This document shows, piece after piece, positions 22,002 through 32,944 of a stretch of DNA of 64,000 bases. Position numbers and translations under genes: made by a program. A model generated the notes under the pieces. It was not told where the DNA came from, made no database searches, and worked only from the letters and a program-made list of their open reading frames with translations. The first letter of the stretch is position 1; each line of letters opens with the position of its first letter. This DNA is from Vicia villosa (taxonomy: Eukaryota > Streptophyta > Magnoliopsida > Fabales > Fabaceae), in assembly GCF_029867415.1 (NCBI RefSeq), contig NW_026705409.1, forward strand, positions 124,001-188,000, read 5' to 3'.

Positions 22002-25000
22002 ATGATAGCCATTCCGTATCTCACTGCACTCACAACCTATTTCAGTTACGGTTTGCTCTTCGCTTTCGGTCAATTCAGAGATTTCTTCAGAAAAATCTTC
22101 GACTGGTGCAGCTCCAATAATCTTCAGGTACCTTCCTTTCCTTCTTTCTTTCAATTTCTTTCTATTTTTTTTAGATACAACTCAATAAGCGCGTTTTTCA
22201 GGGTTATGCACCGATCTGTTTAGGACTTGAAGATTTTTATATTCGCCGGTTATACCTCCGAATTCAGGTTAACAATTATTCATATGCATGTCAATTTTTG
22301 TTTTATAGTGCGTTTTATAGGATAGTTTTTTTGATTAAGCGTTTATAGTGGAAGTGCTTATCAATTAAGTGCTTATGTATTAGCTAGTTCTATAACAAAA
22401 GATAGGCCAAAACTAAAGTTTAAGTGTTTTAATATAAACTATAAGCTATTCTGGAGAGCTTATGAAATTGAGGCGAAAACAACTTATGGATATGTCATTA
22501 GCTGTTTCCATAAACTTTTACAAATAGGCTCACAAGAGCTTATGCTTGCGGATAAATTCACATAAGTAAATCCAAATAGTACAAGTACCCTATCAAACAC
22601 AACTTTAGCTCAAGTGGTAAATAGCTTCAGCTAAGGTCCAATCATTCTGGTGGTATTTGAGTTTGATTCTTGACTAGAAGAATTCTTAGTAAGGTTTTAC
22701 ATATATTTTGGTTGAACATTTGATTTGTTAGACCCCTTTCTTTCTGAGGAACCATGGAGAGTTAACACCAGGGCGAATATATTCATATGTTTCAAGTGGT
22801 TATTTTCTACATGGTATTATTTTTTATGTTTTGAGTTTTTTGCAGGACTGTTTTGGGAGACCAATATCAAGTGCTCCCGATGCTTGGTTTGATGTAGTCG
22901 AACGCCACTCCAATGATAATAACAAGACATTAAAGTATAACATTCTTTTCAATTTTTTAGGCCTATAATAATGCTTCTTTTTTGTTTTGTTTTGCGTGTA
23001 AGGGGAGTGGGGGAACTATCTGTTTTCAGAAATATTAAGTTTCCGCTGTAATTTGGCTTCTTTTTCTAGATTTAGCATCAGAGATTTAAATAAAGTATAT
23101 TTGTCATTCTGTTTGTCTTGATGCAGACGAACCGATAAAGTAAGTAGATGTCTTAACTTGGGATCATATAACTATCTTGGTTTTGCTGCGGCTGATGAAT
23201 ACTGCACTCCTCGAGTAATTGATACATTGAAGAAGTATTCTCCAAGCACTTGCAGTACCCGGGTGGATGGGGGTAGGTATTGTTGGTTTGTGTTTTATCC
23301 ATTGAAACAAACTGGTCTGTTTGTTGATGCATGCGTCTTATCAAGTTTCTTGAAATGTGGATTCTCTAATAGGCACGACTGCACTTCACAATGAATTGGA
23401 GGAATGTGTAGCTAGTTTTGTTAAAAAGCCAGCTGCTTTGGTTTTTGGAATGGGCTATGTGACTAACTCTGCTATTCTTCCGGTCTTGATGGGGAAGGTT
23501 GGTATATTTTGGTTTTTTTTTTCTTTCTTTGTTAGATGCCAATAGTTGCGTGATTATTCATTGGTCTAGTACTTTTACAGGGAAGTTTGATTATTAGTGA
23601 TTCACTGAACCACAACTCAATTGTTAATGGTGCACGGGGATCAGGAGCAACTATTCGTGTTTTTCAACACAACGGTGAGAGCCAACTTTCTGTTACTAAA
23701 TTAAGTTTTATGAGTTAGTTGTTGACAGCCTGCTTTTTTATTTCCACACACTGTTTTAAAAAGAAGGGTTAAATATTATTAAGTTCATGCAATTTTAAGG
23801 TCTCAACAATGTCATCAAAAAAATTAACATGAAACTTGCCATGTGAATTTTCGTTAGACACGTCTCAGTATCGTTAAAAAGCGATGAATAAAATTGGTGA
23901 CCAAAAAACATGTTGGGGGCAAAAGTTTGAAGGAAATTTTAGTAGGGAAGAAAAATGAAAGTTTGTGTGTGTAGACCAGAGTTAGCATATGCGATTAGCA
24001 TAGTAAGTCAGTGTATGCGATTAGCATAGTAAGTCAGTGTATGCGATTAGCATAGTAAGTCAGTGTATGCGATTAGCATCATGTATGAATGAAAAACATA
24101 TTTAACACTAAAAAGAGAGATTTACATTCCAACACATGGGTTGTGGATGATGATGACAGCTATTTTGCACATTATTTATTTACTAAAAAGTTATAAGATA
24201 GTGAAATTTCACATGATGACTTCGTTTCTGCAGAGAAATAGAATCAAGATGAAGGAAAGGGTAACTGTACTGACATTTGATTATTTATGTATTTGTATGT
24301 AATGTATTTTGAACGCTTGGTGTGTGTGTATGTGTGTGCACGCGCGATGTTCTTTGCTATCTACTGGATTGTAGTTTTTCAGTTTGTCTGTCTGTTGGTG
24401 GTGTGATATGATGCTCCAGAGCTCACAACATTTTTATTCATTTTCTCCTTGGCTATCTACTTGCAGTGCCAGCACATCTAGAAGAAGTTTTACGAGAACA
24501 AATTGCTGATGGACAGCCAAGAACACACAGACCTTGGAAGAAGATAATGGTTGTTGTGGAGGGGATATACAGTATGGAAGGAGAGCTTTGCAAACTTCCA
24601 GAGATAATAGCTATATGCAAAAAATTTAAGGTTGGTTATTATGGTAGCTCTAAACCACTACATGCTTGAGAATTTTGAGTGCAAGATTGCAAATTTTGGC
24701 TGTTATGGAGGGGGAGTGTTTAGATTGAGTTTAAAATTCATAGATTGTGAAAAGTCTATGCAAGTTAGGTTTCCTAAAATTTTCCAAATGTTTGTAACTT
24801 GTAAGCCGTAAATAATTTGAGTCCAAGAAATTAGTGTATTTGCATTTAATTTATTTATTTAAGCTGATGACTCAAATGGGCTGATCATGCAGAAGAAATA
24901 CTAAAACATTGTACCTCTAAAAGGTATTTTTTGCTTAATAGTCTAATATAACAACTTTTAATGGTGCTATTTTTTTAAGGGCCCCTTATCCTTCTGAGCA

Positions 25001-28000
25001 GGCATTAAATTGGATTTTTTATTAACTTGTTACTATTAGGTTTTCTTTTGCATTTTTACTTCTGTTTATTTCTTTCTGAATTCATCCTTATCTATATAGG
25101 TTTATACATATTTGGATGAAGCTCACAGTATTGGGGCCGTGGGCAAGTCGGGAAGGGGAGTTTGTGAGCTCTTGGGTGTGGATACTGCTGATATTGATAT
25201 TATGATGGGAACATTCACCAAATCATTTGGATCATGTGGAGGTTATATTGCAGGATCTAAGGTATGTACATTTGAATATTAGACACCTATATTTATTCTC
25301 CTTTCGGTTAAAACCAGGAATAGGTTTCAACGTGCATTGTGCATGAAGAGAAAAGTGACTGGATCTATAAGGGGTAGGGGGAATTTGGAAAATTTAGTCT
25401 CTGATAGACTGAAATAGATAGGTTGAGAGAACTATGCAATGTAATTCAATATTTCTGAAATATCTGTACCATACTCATATCTGGTAAGGATGATTACACA
25501 ATAAACGTGTCCGTATATTGTCTCTTTTGTGTATGCCTTCCTCATGTTTTTGTTACTGGAAAGTCCCTTGCCAACCATCTCCAAAAAAGTTAACAAATTT
25601 GCAATCTTGCCCTTAAAATTACAGAATACAAACTTTTGTTTTAACCTTGTGTACAATGTACATATTGTTGATCGAAGGAGGACATAGTGGACCAGGGCTT
25701 AAGAAGTAAAATTAATGTGGAAGAGCGAGAATGCATAGACCTGGGATAGTAGAACAATCATAGATTAACTGTAATTTCACACAAATAAATAAAATATTTT
25801 ATTTAATATATATTGCTGAATGTGCTGCACCCTTATCTTCATTTGTTAAATTATAACCTGTGTGATTGGTATGGGCCTCAGTGATCCCATTTTCCGTCTA
25901 TAGCCCAATACGTGTTAGTTAGGTAAATAGGAAATAAGGCATGTTGCCTATAAATAAGAAGGAAGCCTTAGAGAGTTATCTGTCATGTCATTTGTATATG
26001 CATGCGGTTATTTAGGCATCTGGGATAGTCTAGAAGAGTCTCTCGAATACTCTAGCAATAGTCTCTAATTAGGGGGATTTCCTCGCTTCAATAATAGCAG
26101 TTGGTTCTATCAATTCGTGTATTGTATTGTATGTTCCAAGACCCGTGCAACATATCTTTACCTAAGAAAAACGTAACGGAGATCCCCAAATCTCAAGGTC
26201 ATGTTCAAATCCCTCTAGGTGCTAACAATTCTTGTGTTGAGCCGGTCCATGCATAGCAAAGTTCTGGCTTCAATTGCCCAAATTTAATAAGCGGAGGTTG
26301 ATTCGTTTTGCTCAAATTTATTCTTCTGAGTTTTCTTCTGTTGAACTTTTTGAACTTCTGGCAGTTAGTTAATTAATTAATGGGTTAGTTAGTGGCTGTG
26401 TTGAGAGATGGCTAGCCAAATAGAGAGGAGTGATCAAAGAGGGCATCATCTTGTCATTGGAGAGGAATAAGGCCTTTTGGTTAGGCAGACCCTCAAAGTG
26501 TTGCCATTGTTTGTAATCAATTGGAAGTCTTCCCCCATTTTCAGTAATAATATACCACTTGGTTCTATAACAACAGCTTGAAAATCATCCTATAATGCAT
26601 GCGTTGACAATGTGTATGCAGTTAGAGTTAACTAAGATACCAACAATGGCAACTTTAATTGTAAAAAGATCTTCCTCTTCTATTAATATCATCAAGAATC
26701 ATATGCAAAATTATAAGTGATGAATGGTGAGTGATTGTTTAATTTAATTACTATATTAAGAGGGAGAGATTTTTATGATATTAGATAATCGTGCAATCTC
26801 TCTAGAAAATAAAAATTCAAAACAATTATGATTTATATTTTCTCTTTGAAAAATGGTATATTACATTTTTAATGTTACAAATTTATATATGTTTATATAT
26901 TGAAACAACCAACGTTAGTATGTTAATTGTTAATTTGTTAGTATTTGCTGGAGATGAGAATCAACTCAGAGACCACATTTATCACTCAACTCCTTAACTC
27001 TCACCCCAGCCACCAAGCCAACCTTATATCCCCTACAAATTTATATTCACGAATATGATAGTTGCCTGCACTATTTATATAATTTATGGATCTGTCACTA
27101 TTGGAGACCTTAGTTTCATTTGGCTGAAATGATGTAATATTGCTGCAAGCAATGCTGAATTAGTGTGCTCCTGGATCTACGTACATTGCTTTTAGTATCA
27201 CATTTAGAAGTTGCTCTATTATATGTGTTTCATATGTCTCTACCAGATTGCATTCGCCATAAGAAATCTATCATTTGTTTGCTATTGGGTTAGTTCAAAC
27301 TCTGTTTCTTATGTTGAACTTTTGAATTTAACGTCAGGAACTTATCAAATACTTGAAGTACACTTGCCCCGCACATCTTTATGCAACTTCAATTTCACCC
27401 CCAGCTGCTCAACAAATAATATCATCCATAAAAGTTATTCTTGGAGAGGATGGTTCAAGTCGAGGTTTGGCTGGCACTTGATCTCCTCTCTGAATTTCAT
27501 GTTATTTGGCCTTTTTACTTGCATTGAATAAAACTGGTATACTCAGCATTGAATAAAACTTTTTGTGTAGGTGCCCAAAAACTTGCACAAATTCGAGAGA
27601 ATAGCAATTTTTTCAGGTCAGAACTGCAGAAGATGGGATTTGAGGTTCTCGGGGATAACGATTCTCCTGTTATGCCAATCATGCTTTACAACCCAGCCAA
27701 AATCCCTGCTTTCTCAAGGGAGTGCCTCAGACAAAATGTGAGAGCATCAACATTCTTCTTTCTACCATTGTTGTTCTTGTTGATGCCATATATCATGGAT
27801 TTTAATGTTAACATTTTTTTTTGTTTCTGTACTTTTTCAGATTGCTGTTGTGACTGTTGCATTTCCAGCAACCCCATTGCTACTGGCTAGAGCACGCATA
27901 TGCATATCAGCTTCTCATTCAAGGGAAGATCTTACACATGCCTTGAAGGTGAGTATTTTGAATTTCATTCAATGGTTGTTTTCTTAAAAACTCGGGATTT

Positions 28001-28277
28001 AGTTGTTGGAGGTAGTATATAGATTTTGTGCAACGTTGTTACAATGTGTTTTCAATTGCAAAGAAAGTGACTACCACGTCTCATCATTTTTGTTTGTACC
28101 AATATTCTTGCAAGCTTTATTTAAGCTCACTTCCACAAATGTTTTATGTTGTAACTTGCCGTGATTGTGCTCCTTTCTTAGGTTATTAGCAATGTAGGGG
28201 ATCTAGTTGGCATAAAATACTTCCCTGCTGAACCAGTGAAGCAGCAACAAGGTGATAAAATTGTGAAGTTTGATTGA
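22002..28277 (+). CDS. LCB2: Serine palmitoyltransferase subunit LCB2
   Basis: LCB2 is the catalytic subunit of serine palmitoyltransferase, which condenses serine with palmitoyl-CoA in the ER as the first step of sphingolipid synthesis. Twelve exons join in frame to 489 aa: 22002-22127, 22202-22267, 22846-22934, 23127-23272, 23373-23497, 23581-23674, 24467-24630, 25100-25261, 27338-27464, 27571-27737, 27841-27948 and 28182-28277, all with GT-AG borders. The length equals that of Arabidopsis LCB2. An N-terminal membrane segment (about residues 7-24) precedes an alpha-oxoamine synthase fold with [11 protein letters not shown] and [12 protein letters not shown]. The PLP lysine is K311 in [13 protein letters not shown]. 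Introns 2 and 8 contain SINE-like insertions. The product appears fully intact. Confidence 0.97.
22595..22790 (+). mobile_element. tRNA-derived SINE in LCB2 intron 2
   Basis: An A-box-like TAGCTCAAGTGG (22606-22617) is followed about 42 bases later by a B-box-like GAGTTTGATTCT (22659-22670). The tail includes AACCATGGAGAGTTAAC. The spacing fits a tRNA-derived Pol III promoter. The element lies in sense orientation inside an intron and does not touch the splice sites. Confidence 0.55.
23986..24078. repeat. 26-bp tandem repeat in LCB2 intron 6
   Basis: The unit GTATGCGATTAGCATAGTAAGTCA plus two bases repeats about 3.5 times with almost no variation. It is intronic and likely length-polymorphic. 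Confidence 0.9.
25860..26580. repeat. Possible solo LTR or LTR fragment in LCB2 intron 8
   Basis: This stretch of the 2076-bp intron has LTR-like content: a TATA-type CCTATAAATAAG, then GAGTCTCTCGAATACTC, and later CAATAATATACCACTTGGTTCT. No matching ends or target duplication were identified. It could equally be old intronic sequence. Confidence 0.3.
26935..27040 (-). mobile_element. SINE-like fragment in LCB2 intron 8 (minus strand)
   Basis: On the minus strand GGCTTGGTGGCTGGGGTGAG is followed by TGAGTTGATTCTCATCTCC, which resembles the A and B boxes of a diverged tRNA-derived SINE head. The boundaries are uncertain. Confidence 0.4.
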
Positions 28278-30129
28278 GAGTGAAAGTCAAAGAAGAAAGA
28301 GGAACAAAAACTTGTGAAGATAGAAGTGTAGTTATTGTAAGGCATTTTTGTTTCCATGGTGGTTTCAAACTAACTGGGCATGTATAAATCTGTTGCCATC
28401 CATCTTCATGATTAAGGTCTTGGCTTAAAGCATCAGATCCATATAATCTTTTGTTTTCACATGTAAGTCATGTCTCAAGGAGGGAAGTTTCTGTTTACTT
28501 ATTTTGCCCAGTCGTTAGATGATGTGTATAGTTGCAGTTTGGTTATTATTTATTTGAAACTGACTTCTGTTTGAAATTGTAATCAAATTGTAAAATTGAA
28601 TTGTCAAAAGAAAGTAGAGCATCTTGTATTGTAATTTGTTTGAAATTTTAAGCCGAATACAAGCTGAAAAGTCTCAATAATCTGACTATCTTCCTATAAT
28701 ATGCAGGAGAGTCCAATTAAATTTTCAACTAGTGGCACATTATAATTGCATGCTATCAGATTATTGTGTCATGGTTAGAAAGTGAAAGAGGTCAAACTAT
28801 CATAATTTTATTGTACTGACATTCAAATGCGCATTTTCTTCTCAATGGCATATATGCCGCGATTTGCAGAAGCTACAAAAGCAAGCTAAAGTAGAAACAA
28901 ACTCACCATTTGTTTGAGAGAAGTTTCACATCAACAAACGAATGCTGCATTGAAATTAAAAGCATCCACATTAAGCCAGAAACCAATTTACTATAACAAA
29001 TAACGACTTAACTACATCAAACAAAACTTGCTTAAAAATTCTTTTGATGTGTAACATAATCATCATTATGATAGTTGGAAAAAAATACATGCTCAACCAA
29101 AGTCAATCAATCCACTAATAGAGTATCAGTTAGTGCATTCTTCCAATTACTTCTGTTGGTGTTGGTCGAAAATAATCATTGTAATGTCTTCTAAATCAAG
29201 TAAGTCTACTGTTTAACTAACATTACCGGTTTTGCATGTACAGTTTATTGCCATAATACTAGGCTGCCTTCATTGCTGCCATCACATAGCAGCCTTCGTT
29301 GCTGCTACTATATTTGACCCTTTTTAGCACTTGGAGAAATAAGCATCTTTCCTGAGACGGAGAGCTAGTTAGTCACTTGTGAATTAATTGGGGCCTTAGG
29401 GCATGGAGATTTTAGACCCTTGAATTTCTTCAGAAATCAACGGGGTTTTCTCTATTCTTTGTAATAGCCTAGTTCCAATCACAGCTCTTCAGTTACTGGG
29501 GTTGAATACTTATCTAGGATGTTGGATTTATTTAAAGTATGATAATCCACACAAAAAGCCAAAGAACATCCTTTTTCTTGGCTAAGATAATGGGCTTGAA
29601 TATGGATTGGTGCTAGGTTAGGTGATTCCTGATGACATGTCTTTCACAAACTCCATTTGGACAGTAATAATAATGTTTGAAAGTGATTGAAAATACATTG
29701 TTCATGGCTTTCTCTTCTGTTTCCATCTTTGAGTTAATGCATCATATAAACTTATGTGATTATTTGAACACCCTTAGTTTCCAGCTGTAATGTAGCACAT
29801 AAAGTTCTTCAAATGTTATTATCATTTAGCATGGGTCACATCCATCCATAATCGAGTTATTGCAGTATTTTTATATATGAAAAATTGAGTTGCACATACT
29901 CTTATTACACGATATACATAAATTCTGCAAAACCTTCCAAATCATAACTATAGAAAGCTATAACTACAAAAGAATATTCTAACAAATTATTCAATACAAA
30001 ATTCCCATTAGCCTCTGCAATCCTTAGTTTATTTAAGCTCTCTTTTCCTTAGTTTTCCTATAGTTTAAGAAGCAAACTTTAAAGTGTTATATCTTGGTGC
30101 TGCATTGGACATTTTACACCTTTGCAGAG
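28278..30129. other. Intergenic between convergent LCB2 and phosphate carrier genes
   Basis: Holds the 3' UTRs of both genes, with AATAA-type signals near 28670, and a decayed retroelement fragment at about 29470-29615. Otherwise no gene was recognised. Confidence 0.6.
29470..29615 (-). pseudogene. Ty3/gypsy reverse transcriptase fragment
   Basis: On the minus strand the text PIILAKKKD is followed, after a frame change, by CVDYHTLNKSNILDKYSTPV and TEEL. This matches the start of the Ty3/gypsy RT domain (the 'VKKKDG..CVDYR.LN..T..DKYPIP.IEEL' region). Only about 50 codons survive, with frameshifts and a stop, and no LTR is visible nearby. Confidence 0.65.
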
Positions 30130-31706
30130 CTAAGAAGTAGAAGTTGGAGCAGGAGCAACACCACCAGTGGTTGGCCTGATAAAAGAAGAAACAATTTTCA
30201 GTTCCAAAATCCAATCAAATTTGAAAACTTAAGATAAACCAATCGATCAATATATCAAAAACCAGAACCAATAAGCATAAATGTTAAAACTTACAGTCCC
30301 ACGGAAACTTTGAATGCATCATAAATTCCCCATTGAGCACCAGTTAGAGTTCCCACCATAAGAATACGAAGAGGGAGACCACGGGTACACATACCCCATA
30401 ATCCCAACTTCTTTACCGCCTGCATTACAAAGTATAGTCAATAACAATGACGAATGACATAGTATAGAGCAATAGTTCAGGGACAAATGAAATAGTGATA
30501 GTTTATGGACTGAATTAAAGATTTATCCTTAGATCAAAAGAAAATGAATGTGGCACTCACATCAGCAGCCGTTGCCCCTTTAGAACTGTTTAGGAAAGAT
30601 ACAAGATTATCTGCGGGATGAGACACAACCGCGCACAATATTCCAGCTAAATATCCACCCACAACACTCACACCAAGTTGTAGCGTTTTGGTGCAATCTT
30701 CCTTTGGTGTGGGGATGGCATGCTTGTATATCATCTCAACAATGTTTTCATAAGAAGCAAACTTCATCATTGTATCTGCAACAAAAAACATTATATTCGT
30801 CAACTCAAAATCAACAACAAAAGGAGTAAAATTGAATCTGTCAAAAAAGTATTAGCAGGAAACTACTTACATGGAACCTGTCTTCCCCAAAGTGGCACAA
30901 CTCCCTTGTACAACCTGAAATCATTGTACAGTTATAATTGTCATTTTAAGATTGTATATACATATCAAGAAATATAATACAAATTTGATTAACATACATA
31001 CCCTGAAACTCCTTCGGATCGGATCAATTTGGGTAAACCATCAGAAAGGCCTCTAGCAAAACCGGGTTGAGTTTGAACTCTAACCTTAATAGCTTCAAAC
31101 GGACAAAGTGCAACATCAGCAATAACCTCAGAAGAAGCTGCTCCAGCAAGGTAAATCAATGTCTTGTACTTTGTAGCATATTCTGGACCAACAACATCTG
31201 AATAGTACTTTTTGAAATACTCATAGAATCCATATTTGAAAGCTCCTTGTGCACTATAACCAATAAATGTAGGTGCCCATCCTCTGAAGAACCCTCTAAA
31301 CCCTTGTTCCTTTAGCATCACTCCAAATCCAGACGAAATGCTCTTGTACTTTGCAGGATCAATCTGAAATTTATAATATTTTTTTCATGCATGGTTAGAT
31401 AAACAAGTTAACTTGAGTAAGTGTTCATTAAAATGGACTAACCTGCATGTTACATTTGACAAGATCAAGAGGTGTAACTGCCATGTGAGTGAAGCCACAA
31501 CATATGCTTCCACCAACGGCGCAAGCAAGATAGTAATCGCGAGAGAACATCTTAATGTTCCTTCTCCCAGTTTCGCTGGGAGAAGGAATCATAAACTTGG
31601 AGGATTCCGCCGCAGCATGGTGATAGGTGGAGACATTCTCCACGATTTTCTTATGCGGCGATGAGGTAGAGGAGTAGAGGAAGCTAGGTAAGAGAGAACG
31701 GTCCAT
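30130..31706 (-). CDS. Mitochondrial phosphate carrier (MPT/PHT3-like)
   Basis: This mitochondrial carrier family member imports inorganic phosphate across the inner membrane for ATP synthesis. Six minus-strand exons join in frame to 351 aa: 31443-31706, 31002-31363, 30871-30914, 30561-30775, 30295-30419 and 30130-30175. The first ~50 residues are Ser-rich and probably a targeting region. Three repeats follow, with carrier motifs PLDLVK, PFEAIK and HPADNLVSFLN, the last typical of phosphate carriers. FRGWAPTFIGYSAQGAFKYG is another family hallmark. The tail is short and Ala/Pro/Thr-rich. Similarity is closest to the MPT3 (PHT3;1) type; the paralogue number is an inference. Confidence 0.95.
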
Positions 31707-32447
31707 GAAGGAAAATAATGAGAAGATACAAAGAAAGCAAAGAGATGGAAGTTTGTTTATTTTTTCTCCAAATTCTTTGGAGTATGTTGGAGGCAAATTG
31801 GTTTCTTGTTTCCTTTAGGATGTTATATATAAATATGGGAAATGGAAAAGTAAAGCTAAGAGTTTGGAATTTTGAATCTTCTTAGGACATGGCGGCTTAG
31901 ACCATTTTTTTATGACAGAAACATGTGAATTATGTTGCATTGAATACGTAAGACGATATATCATCAATTCATTTGAGTTGTTAAAAGATCAATATTTACC
32001 AAACACATCTCTTTCAACTTTGAACCATCTATGTATTCAACCATTAGAATTTTCTAAAGTTTGGTTTTGACTACAAATTTGATAATGTGAATAATGAGCA
32101 TAATAGATAGTCAATGGAGAAGTTGGCTTGGTTTTGAGCGATGTAGATCGGTCAATAAGGAGAATATATTCAATAGAGGTCTATAAAAATCTAATCAGAT
32201 TAGCTCGTTTAATTAAAAAAAAAAAAGAGAGTCAAGTTTGAGCTTTTTAATAAACCTATTCCATCCATAATAACTCAAAAAATTCAATATATTACACTTA
32301 CTAAAAATTTATGTTATTTATTATTTTATTAGCTTTTTTTTAGAAAATAAGACAAATGTTCATACAAAAATTGGTTGGACCAGATTTAAAAAACAAAACT
32401 TATTTAAAATAAGTAAATTTCTTAATACATTCATAAGGGGTCAAATA
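31707..32447. other. Upstream flank of the phosphate carrier gene
   Basis: The presumed promoter and 5' UTR of the minus-strand carrier gene (a TATATAAATATG-like box lies about 115 bases upstream of the ATG). AT-rich DNA follows up to the Copia target site. No further gene was recognised. Confidence 0.5.
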
Positions 32448-32901
32448 TGTTAATTTGTAATTCCTTGTGTCGAGGCAGTTTGTTACTCGAACACAAGGTG
32501 TGTCGAAGTGTGTAACAGTTTGTTACACATAAGTTTGTTTTAAATTTAGATAGTTTGTTTTAGATTTAAAATAGATTAGATTTGATTTAGCTCCAAAATA
32601 GGTATTTTGGGCTTTTATAGTTTTGGGCTTTGGCTTAGGGAGAAGGCAAACCTAAATCTATAAATAGGGAGTAACCCTCATTATTTGTAATCAAGTCATT
32701 AATCTTGTATTCACAGAAGTTGCAGTTGCAAGTGAATAACAGAATTTCCACAGTTTGTGGGCAGAGAGAAACTCTGCAGAAAATACTTCCTTCTTCTCTT
32801 TTAATTTCCGCAAACCCTAATCCTAGTTTTGTTCCTATTTTCTTCATTGTCATCTTTAACGATAAGGAATTACTCAAAGGTTTGAGAGTCCAATTCCAAC
32901 A
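32448..32901 (+). repeat. Copia 5' LTR
   Basis: TG..CA ends, 454 bp. A TATA box TATAAATA lies at 32659-32666, the likely promoter of the element. The end is fixed by the PBS just downstream and by the 3' LTR copy. Confidence 0.95.
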
Positions 32902-32903
32902 TC

Positions 32904-32916
32904 TGGTATCTAGAGC
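32904..32916 (+). promoter_or_regulatory. Copia primer-binding site (initiator tRNA-Met type)
   Basis: TGGTATCTAGAGC starts two bases after the 5' LTR. It matches the usual tRNA-iMet complement TGGTATCAGAGC except for one extra T. Confidence 0.75.
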
Positions 32917-32944
32917 TCCGGTTAATCGATTCAAGGCAAGAAGA

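Noticed and set aside
21736..22120. Upstream ORFs overlapping the LCB2 start
   Set aside because: They need TTG or GTG starts and are unlikely to be translated.
23986..24078. CRISPR-like array
   Set aside because: Units are directly adjacent without spacers, inside a plant intron; it is a plain tandem repeat.
32705..32944. Upstream extension of the Copia ORF
   Set aside because: It reads through the LTR and primer site, so it is not part of the polyprotein; the ATG at 32945 is used instead.
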